DNA from: Fallopia convolvulus
Taxonomy: Eukaryota; Streptophyta; Magnoliopsida; Caryophyllales; Polygonaceae
Length of the DNA: 64,000 nt
Direction of reading: 5' to 3'
Assembly (NCBI GenBank): GCA_964016875.1
Contig: OZ024718.1
Coordinates: 8,995,001 to 9,059,000 of the forward strand
The translations under genes were made by a program, and so were the position numbers. Positions 45,814-55,200 of the stretch are shown here, piece by piece; positions within the stretch are counted from its first letter, which is position 1, and every line of letters begins with the position of its first letter. The notes beneath the pieces are model-generated. The model was not told the origin of the DNA and searched no databases. It saw only the letters and a program-made list of their open reading frames with translations.

Positions 45814-46722
45814 AAATCTTCCACCTTGTTGCAAAAGCTGCTTCATCATCGTTTTCAACTCAGTGACTTCATCTTGGATTCTTGAGTTAGCCACCACTGC
45901 ATTTGCAGCTCTTGAGCTAGTCTCTTTTCTGAACTGTCTTGTGCCCTCAGACAGTTGTGTGAATAGTTCAAACGCAGCAGCAGGAGTCTTGTTGAGAATG
46001 TTACCTTGGCAAGCTGCATTGACCATTCTTCTCTCATCATCCAAGAGGCCATTGAAAAGATATAAAATCAGATCTTGATCAGTGTAGCCATGGAAAGGAC
46101 AGTTGGCTATCAACCTCTTGAATCTTTCATAGTATTCGTACAAGGGCTCATTAACTTCTTGTTCAATATTACTGATTCGCTTTTTCAGATCATTGAGCCT
46201 TGTAGCAGGGAAGTACTTCTCCAGAAAAGCTTCCTTCATCTTGGCCCATGTATTATTACTTCCCGGAGCCAAGTAGTAAAACCAGTCTTTAGCCTGATCC
46301 TTGAGAGAAAAAGGAAAGGCTCTCAGTTGCGATCTGGTCATGAGTCATATCAGCAAGCTTCATGCTTGAGCACACAGCATGAATTCAGAAAGATGTTTGT
46401 TGGGGTCTTCACCACTAAGCCCATGGAATGAAGGCAAAAGGTGGATCAACCCGGATTTCAGCTCAAACTTGACTCCCTCAGCAAGAGCAGGGAATTGCAC
46501 CGTCAACGGTTGTTGTGCCAGTTTCGGTGCAGTTAACTGTCTCAATGTTTGGTCACCCATCTCGACAGATTCAGCAGATTCAGATTCAGAGTCAGATTTT
46601 TCAAGAAAGAACGGCAAGGCCTGAAAGTGATTCCGGATTTCCTTCCTTAGCTTCAAGAGTGTCCTGTCAATATCTGGATCAAACAACAGGGGAGATGAGT
46701 TAGTAGCACGGGTATGAACCAT
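45811..46722 (-). pseudogene. Truncated gag gene of a second Athila-type copy
   Basis: The sequence is nearly identical to the first 300 codons of the polyprotein at 57856. Compared with it, one base is missing near 46382 and one is added near 46327. So the frame 46360-46722 leaves the gag frame, and the later gag region is open again at 45811-46341. The gag is cut at the residue before the polyprotein's zinc-knuckle region and fused to LTR sequence. No protease, RT or integrase remains. Confidence 0.9.
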
Positions 46723-46777
46723 ATAACAGGTTCACACCCAAAACAGCACGAAAGTAATAAACACAAATAACGACGAG

Positions 46778-46795
46778 TCCCCGGCAACGGCGCCA
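46778..46795 (-). other. Primer binding site, tRNA-Asp type (second copy)
   Basis: On the minus strand TGGCGCCGTTGCCGGGGA follows the LTR after seven bases. It is complementary to the 3' end of plant tRNA-Asp(GTC), the primer usual for Athila/Tat-clade elements. Confidence 0.85.
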
Positions 46796-46802
46796 AATTT
46801 AA

Positions 46803-48197
46803 TGAGGTATTTTTCAGTCGTTTTACCTATCAAAGAATCCTAACTTAATCAATCTGAGTAGAATGGTAAGCAAGGTCGATCCCACAGAGACTCGTGTAAA
46901 TGTGTTATTGCTTAAGTGCCAAGTAACTAATATGGGGGGTTTTATTGAATGGAAATCTAAACTACTATGCAAAATTAGAAAACTAAATATGAATGCAAAG
47001 TTGATTGTAAATATATACGAGAGAAATATGTTCAACTAGTTACATCCATCATAGATATGCGTATTGATCATTGATTATCTTGATTCTCAATTCCCTTGAA
47101 TAATCTATTGTGGATTATACTCCTACTAAGGATTATGACCCAAACTTCATAAATAGTTGAAAGAGCTAACAGTCTAAACAACCCTAATCATTTAACAACC
47201 TAAAACAACGTCTAGATTCAATTAAACAACAGCTTTACGAATCAAGTTATCAATAGAAACAAACACTTAGAGCAAACAGACATCTAAGTTATTTGTGGAT
47301 TTATTCCCTTCTACAATTGAATAGCCCGAACGGGTCTAAGCAATTATAGATGCTACTTTATCTAATCAACCCTGAACGGGCATCAATCAGATTAGTTGTA
47401 AATTAACCTAGAAATTCTATTAGGTAGCTAATCTAACAAAACCCTAGATAAATTCTGATTCAATTAAGCACAGGGAATAAAACCTATTCAAGTTGATGAG
47501 AATCAATTAAACCTCACAATAATATGCAATCTATGATTTCAATAACTAGTCAAACACAAAGAAATTAGCAACGCATAATTAAAATAAAATCAAACTTACA
47601 AAGGTTCAAAGGTTCTTCCTTGAGAGAAAACCCTAGCCTCTAAAAGTTGATCAAAAGTTGTGAGAAAATAATCTAGCATAAAATATTTATATGTTCTAAA
47701 AATATCCCTCAAAAGATATATTAAACACACATCTCGGCCAAAATACAAGCCCATAAGTCAAAATATCAAAGCCCAAAACCAAAGCTTGGCCCAAATCCAC
47801 GCTCACTGAAAAGCTCCGATTGCGCGGGATCGTCCCCTAAAAGCGCGGCCGCGCTTTATCCTCCCCGCGCTTTCTCTTCTCAGTTGCAATTGCGCGGGCT
47901 GGTTGCTCGGGTTCAATCCTGAGCTTTCTCCTTAAGCTTGGCTTGGCTTCTTCCTTGCTTTAGCTCTTCTCCACATCATCCTAGCACTCCTTAGCTCACT
48001 TAGCTCGTCCACCACCGCCATGGTCAATCTGTAATCGCCCCGCTGTTGCTCCTGAACCTAAAAACCTGTAAAACCGAGCAAACCAGCGCATAATACCCGA
48101 TAACACAAAAACCTAAAAACTACATAAAAACTATCCTAAAACTAACTAAAACATATATAAAACATGCAACTAAGTTATTCCTATATGCAAGCTATCA
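46803..48197 (-). repeat. Shared LTR (3' LTR of the full element, 5' LTR of the deleted copy)
   Basis: Begins TG and ends CA on both strands. It adjoins a purine-rich tract on one side and a primer binding site on the other, so it serves two elements. It contains a GC-rich module (47820-47930) with GCGCGGCCGCGC. Confidence 0.9.
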
Positions 48198-48212
48198 AAT
48201 TCCCCCATGCTT
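48198..48212 (-). other. Polypurine tract
   Basis: On the minus strand GCATGGGGGAATT directly precedes the 3' LTR, the expected place for plus-strand priming. Confidence 0.7.
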
Positions 48213-49654
48213 AACCCTTGCTTGTCCTCAAGCAAGACATAAATCCAAATCACACCATAGAAATGCAATCTTACATCCATCTCAAGTCAAACAAGCATTT
48301 CACATATAATTAATAACCCGACCAAGACTTCCTAACACGCATTATGGTAAGCAACAAGTAAAGATCATCCATTCATTCTAGACCTCACCAAGGATAATGT
48401 GTTTGCACTCAAACTCTCAAGTGTTTAAGGATGTGTTTCACTCAAAATTAACCATGAAAACTAGACTACCATATGCTTGCATCAGAGTTCTAAATCTCCA
48501 CCGCTGGGGATCAAACACATAACAAAAATCAAGAGGTCTTTTTCCGGCTTGTAATGGGGCCAAGGTAAAGAGAAATTTGGAAGGGATAACATTTGGTCTG
48601 TGATGCTAAATCCGGGATAAAGAACTAATCCTAAACCCAACTCAACACTTTATTTTCTTACTTCACTTCCCAACTTCCCCTCTCAACTCCATACATTTAC
48701 ATTCAAACTCTTCGTTTCTTCTTTTCACTTTTTTTTTTCTTTTCTTGCTTCTTCTTCAACTCTTTCTTTGCTACTAATGAAAACTACTAACATTTAAGCT
48801 CAATTTTCTTTCTTTTTCTTTTCAACATAATTCATCTTCATTTTTTTCGCTTTGCTCACACAAGAGTTGTTTCCCTATTTTTCCACCTTTTCCTCCAACT
48901 CCCCCATACTTACATCAAACTCACACAAAACACAATCACAACCTAAAGTCCTAAATCCCGGATTATGGGTCAAGCTTATTAGGCTAGGAATCATTTTGTG
49001 GAGCTAATAAAAATAGGCATAAAGCTCAAATAAGTGGGGTGTCAAAAACATGGATCGTGTATGGTAGGAAGGAAAATAATAGGCTAATAAGAAACATTGC
49101 CTCAATCATTTTAATGTCATGCATTCAATCATATAAAGCAGCCTTGATAAAGAGTATTAACGCAAGTTCTAGAGCTAGATAATCATGGTGATACACTCAA
49201 GAATGTAGAGAACAAATATATCATGAAAGGCCAAAGAAAAATCTCACAAGGCTAATTTTGTCTAGAACTTCAGAATGAATCAAATACTCAAGCTAAATAC
49301 ATGCTCCATCCTATAATCAAGGTAATCAATCAATGATCATGCTCATATCATATCAACTTCAGCATATCATGCAAAGCATGGGTTAGAATTTATACTTAAC
49401 TTAGAAACACAAGAGGAATCAAACAATGGGGAAATAAGAACCTAAATGCAATATTTTTGTATTTTTTTCAAAATTTTCTGATTTTTTTTTCATTTTCCAA
49501 GATTTTACTCAATGCATGCAATTTTTTTTAAATATGACCTAAACTAATGCTACTACATGTAATGCAAACAAGTAATTCCCTTCCCCCATGCTTAAAACAT
49601 ACTTTGCCCCCAAAGTATAGTAAAAAGTAAAGAGAAGAGAAAAACTCACAGAAA
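48213..49654. other. 3' non-coding region of the Athila element
   Basis: No coding frame. A T/C-rich stretch (48715-48900) has repeated CTTTTTCTTTTC words. Such long 3' non-coding spacers are usual in Athila elements. Confidence 0.5.
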
Positions 49655-51291
49655 CTAGTTGTTTGGCGGGTAATAGGGCGGAAAATCTTGTGGTGGCGGT
49701 GTCTGGTACTCCGGATGATACTCTGGATGCGGTGGATGGTACGGTGGAATCTCCTGTGCTGGTGGTGGCTGGTATGCCGGAAACTGAGGGTACGGAGGAT
49801 CGGGAAAGGCATACTGAGGATAAGACATGTGAGGTGGATAGCCCGCTGAACTCCATCCATCCAATCTGGTGTTGAGCAGTTTGAACTGCTCATCCTGGCG
49901 GGCTTGAAAAGCAGCAAGCTGCTGATCCTGATGAGTCTGATATGATGTGAACCTCTGATCCACATACCCCCTCATGCTCTGAAAGCTCTGATCGATATGA
50001 GATGACATGTCATTGTATCGATGCGTGTTATCCAGCTGCATCTGTCTCATCATCTCCATCATCTGGCTGTACTGTGCATCAGAATACTGGTGATCACCTC
50101 CAGCAGGTCGAGACGGATCAAACTGCCTCTGCTGATCATCCTCCTCAAACTCATCATCCTCATCAGTGTCAACATCTTCAGCAAATTCTTCCTCTTCTTC
50201 TTCTTCAGCCATGGTGAAATCCTCATCCATCTCCTCTTCATCAGAATCCACCACAATAGGAACTGAAACCGCCTTTTTACCCCTAACCGGGCCCTTAACG
50301 GTATCCACATCTAAATCTTCAGCTTGAACCTTAATGAACCAGTTAGCTGGACTGTCCCCGATCTGCACTCGGTGTCCATCAGGAAGCTTCATTACTCTCC
50401 CAGAATCACCAATCACCCAGAAATAGGAGTTCCTATACTTATAGAGAGCGCCCATTTTCTTCAACATGGTGAAATCAATAGGCAAAGGCGGGATATCAAC
50501 CTTTAACCTACTAAGATCGACTCCAAAGTGCTTGGCTAGGAAAGTCATAATCCCGCCAATACAAATAGCTCCACCACCTTTGTTTCCAACATGGGCCATG
50601 TGGTGCATCAGCATAGCACCCATATTCAACGACTTCCTTTTCAAACTAGCAGCCAACACAGTGACATCTTTCTTGGGACAATTGTTTCCCCCATCACCTC
50701 TCCCATTCAAAGTACTAGCAATAAACCGCTGGAAAACCTTAATAGCGGGATGAGTAATGGAGAAGCTTTTTCTTTAGAAGGCTCATACTCGGGTCTCCCT
50801 GTGATGGCTTTCCAGAAGTGCTTGTCATCCCATGTAGCACCTGCCTCAGTAAGCACTAAATCTCTACTAATAGGAAAATTGCAGAAACCAAACACTCGGT
50901 TGACCTCTTTCAAGGTCATCTTCCTTCTAACTCCTCCTAGCCAAAACTTGATCTCCCCTTCTCCTTTAAAATTAGTGGACAAAGTGCTCAAAAACTCCAG
51001 TGTTAACCCCTTGAAGGTGGGTTCACACAGCTTCAAGAACTCGCCCATATGCAAATATGCCCCCATCTCATTCAACAGATGAGCTATCCCAATCTCATTC
51101 ATCAGGTCCCAGTCTATGAACCGAGTTGCTTTCCATTGCCTATCCTTCAGAAGCTCAAACCTAATCACATGATTGTTCTTTGTCAGAGTGATCCCAAAAG
51201 TCTCTTGGGTGGCCTCCCCCACCACAGCAGGGGGAGCTAAAGCAGCTCGGGATGATGAAGATCCATCAGTTCTACCTCTCTTTGGAGCCAT
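49655..51291 (-). pseudogene. Athila ORF-1-like gene in the env position, one frameshift
   Basis: The frame from 51291 (MAPKRGRTDGSSSSRAAL) reads 194 codons resembling the plant ATHILA ORF-1 family. It breaks near 50770, where the other frame continues to 49655. The second part has GNKGGGAICIGGIMTFLAKH, then a long acidic stretch (EEEMDED, EEEEEEEFAED), a Gln/Met-rich helix and a Pro/Tyr-rich tail (PPYHPPHPEYHPEY). The gene lies after pol, where some Athila elements have an env-like gene, but no signal peptide or transmembrane segment is seen here. The role is unknown. One single-base difference seems to cause the frame change, so a sequencing error is possible. Confidence 0.7.
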
Positions 51292-52240
51292 TAATTCAGA
51301 ATTTCAGAAAACAACCTGCACAACACCACCAAACAAAGAAGCAAACGCAATTCCGTTGTCCCGGCAAGCACAACCACAACAATATTTCACAGATAGTCAC
51401 TCAAACACTCTCTTCCCCCACTACCTAAAACAATTTAATCCAAATTTAATTAAAATTTAATCAAATTCTTGGTGATTTTCGGATTTGCATGCAAAGCTCA
51501 AATAAAACACGAATCTAGGCTAGAATCATGCAATAAACGAACTTTTGTGAAGAACTTAAGCCTAAATCCGAGCCTAAAGGGGTCAAATTCGGGTTTTTCT
51601 AGCCAAACCTAGATCTAGATTCAATCCACAAAAACCGAAATTTTAAACGAAATTTGAGAAAACTTACTTGAATCCCGCTTAATTTGGAGTTGTTTGCTTG
51701 ATTGGGGGTTGAAAATTCCAACTTGAAGAGCTGGAATGGACCTTGAGAGTGCCTTCAATGGAGGTTTGAGAGGAGAGGGGTTGAAGGAGGCGGCGTACGA
51801 ATGGGGGAAAGAAAGAAGACATCGGGTTTTAATTAAAAGTGGGTGCCCGAAAAAACTGCTAAATGCGCGGGATCGCACGCAAATGCGCGGCCGCGCAATG
51901 TGCTCCCAGTTGAGATTGCGCGGCTTTGGGGCTGGGATTGCGCGGCCGCGCATTTAGCAACCCAAACCGCGCAATCGTCTCTGAGCTTGGATTGCTCGGG
52001 TTGGCTCATATTCCTTTGGCCACGCAATTTTTGCCCCCCTTCCGGGTCCTTCTGTACTTCAAGGCTTTCCCGAGTTATCTGAAATTTTGAGGATTATTTC
52101 TATCGAAACTAACTAATTAAATAAAACCAAAGCAAAAACTATTAAACTTAAAACGAAAAATCAAAGCAAATCTATCCTAAACATGGGTTTCCTCCCAAGA
52201 AGCGCTTGTTTAACGTCTTTAGCTTGACGTAAAAAGGATA
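51292..52240. other. Spacer between pol and the ORF-1-like gene, with a GC-rich module
   Basis: AT-rich except 51860-52030, where TGCGCGGGATCG, ATGCGCGGCCGCGCAAT and ATTGCGCGGCCGCGCATTT words cluster. Open frames over it are due to base composition. Confidence 0.6.
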
Positions 52241-55200
52241 TTAAGGCTCTTGCTCCGTCTCTTGTAGAGTCGTTTCTTCTATGATGGCGTTATTGAATCC
52301 TTCAAAGTATGGCTTCAGTCTTTGACCATTAACTTTAGACAGAGCATGAGTGGTACTGTCATAAATGTCCACATCACCGTGTGGATAAACGCGAGCAACC
52401 ACATAAGGACCCATCGATCGAGATCTCAGCTTCCCAGGAAACAACTTCAGACGGGAATGAAATAAGAGGACTTTGTCACCCACTTCGAAACTCTTCCTCC
52501 AAATATGCTTGTCGTGCCAGGCTTTCGTCTTTTCCTTATAGATTGATGCATTATCATAAGACTCAAGCCTAATCTTTTCCAATTCTTGGAGTTGAAGTTT
52601 CTTGAATTCGCCCACCTCATTGGCCTGCATGTTGCATTTTTTTACCGCCCAATATGCCTTATGTTGGATTTCCACCGGTAGATGACATGCTTTGCCAAAC
52701 ACTAAGCGAAATGGTGACATTCCAATTGGTGTTTTATAAGCAGTCTTGTACGCCCATAGTGCATCATCCAACCGAGCACTCCAGTCTTTCCTGTTTGGTG
52801 CAACTGTCTTCTCCAGAATGGACTTGATTTCCCTGTTAGACACCTCTGCCTGGCCATTTGTCTGAGGATGGTATGCTGTAGAAACCCTGTGTGTGACATG
52901 ATATTTTTTTAACAATGCACTCACCATCTTGTTACAGAAGTGGGTTCCCTTGTCACTAACTAAAGCTCTAGGGACTCCAAATCTAGTAAAAATATTGGTC
53001 TTCAGAAAATCTGTCACAACTTTAGAGTCGTCAGTTCTGGTGGCCTTCGCTTCCACCCATTTGGAAACGTAGTCCACAGCAAGTAAGATATAATAATTCC
53101 CAAAAGAGTTGGGAAATGGACCCATAAAGTCAATGCCCCACACATCAAAAATTTCACAAAAAATCATAGGAGATTGAGGCATCTCATTCTTTTGGGACAC
53201 ATTCCCAACCCTTTGACATCGATCACAGGATTTACAAAAACCATGAGCATCCCTAAAAATGCTTGGCCAGTAAAATCCTGCATCCAATACCTTCCTAGCT
53301 GTTTTGTTAGAACTAAAATGGCCCCCACATGCATAATTATGACAGAAGGTTAAGATAGAAGTTACCTCATTATTCGGGATACATCGTCGGATTACCTGAT
53401 CAGCGTAGTGTTTCAACAAATATGGATCATCCCAGATGTAGTATCTTGCTTCACTTCTTAACTTGTCCTTCTGAGCTTTTGTGAATGTTGGTGGGAACTC
53501 ACCCATAACTAGGAAATTAACCAAGTGTGCATACCAAGGTTTTACAACCTTAATAGCAAACAAGGTATCATCTGGAAATTCCTCCTGAATGGGTGAACTC
53601 TCTGGCCTCTTCTGCTCTTCCATCACCAGACGACTTGAATGATCAGCAACCACATTCTCAGCCCCCTTCTTGTCTTTGATCTCAATGTTGAACTCACTCA
53701 ACAATAAGATCCACCTGATTAACCTGGGTTTGGCCTCCTTTTTCGTCAGCAGATAGCGGAGTGCTGCATGATCTGTATAAACAATCACTCTTGTTCCAAG
53801 CAAGTAAGAGCAAAATTTCTCCAATGAAAACACAACTGCTAGGAGCTCCTTCTCCGTGGTGTAGTAGTTCCTCTGGGCCTCATTCAATGTCATAAAGGCG
53901 TAGTGAATCACATGAGACGCTCTGCCCTTCTTTTGTCCCAAAACATCCCCCACTGCATAATCACTAGCATCACACATGATCTCAAAAGGAAGAGACCAAT
54001 CTGGGGCTTGAATAATGGGAGCTGTGGTGAGGCGGAGTTTTAGCTCATCAAACGTTGTCTTACATGCATCACCAAACTCAAATCCTGCTTCCTTCTTCAA
54101 CAACTCACATAAGGGGGAGGCAATTTTTGAGAAGTCTCTGATAAACTTGCGGTAAAACCCTGCTTGGCCTAAAAAAGAACGCACTTCACGCACATTAGTA
54201 GGATAAGGCAAAGATTGAATTACTTCAACCTTAGCCTTATCGACCTCAATACCCCTAGAAGACACTACATGGCCTAATACTATACCTTGTTCTACCATAA
54301 AATGACATTTTTCAGAGTTTAGAACAAGATTAGTATCTTCACATCTTTTAAGCACTAGTGTCAAATGAGTTAAGCATGAATCAAAGTCATTCCCATGGAC
54401 GGTAAAATCATCCATAAATACCTCAATAAATTTCTCTATGTACTCAGAAAAGATACTAACCATACACCGTTGGAATGTAGCTGGGGCATTGCACTGTCCA
54501 AAAGGCATCCTTCGGTATGCAAAGGTGCCAAAAGGACAAGTGAATGTTGTCTTCTCCTGATCCTCTGTTGCTATGGCTACCTGAAAATATCCAGAATACC
54601 CATCCAAGAAAAAATAGAATGAACGACCGGCAAGTCGTTCCAGCATCTGATCAATGAAAGGTAATGGGAAATGGTCCTTCCGGGTTACCGCATTCAGCTT
54701 GCGATAATCAATATACACCCGCCACCTGGTCTGGACTCTTGTGGGAATGAGATCACCCTTGTGATTCTCAACCACTGTGATACCACCCTTTTTAGGGACA
54801 ACCTGAGTTGGGCTGACCCATTTACTATCAAAAATAGGAAAGATCATACCTGCCTGAAGGAGCTTCAGCACCTCCTTCTTTACCACCTCCATCATTGGGG
54901 GATTCAGCCTTCTTTGGGGCTGTCTAGACGGTGTAGCTTCATCTTCTAATAGAATCCGATGCATACATGTTGAGGGACTAATCCCTTTAATGTCTACAAT
55001 GGTCCATCCTATGGCCGTCTTATGCTCCCTCACAACTGCCACTAATCTTCCTTCTTGCTCATTGCTGAGCTTGTTGGATATAATTACCGGCAATGTGTCC
55101 CCTTCACCTAAGAAAGCATACTTGAGATGGTCTGGAAGTTGCTTCAGTTCTACCACCGGTGCCTGCACAATAGATGGCAAAAGCTTCTCGCTTCGCAAGG

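Noticed and set aside
46060..46431. Plus-strand ORFs over gag (and the same over 56997-57502)
   Set aside because: They are antisense shadows of the gag frame and recur wherever gag is copied.
51621..52082. ORFs on both strands at the GC-rich spacer of the Athila element
   Set aside because: They overlap each other, follow CG-rich words, and have no family resemblance.
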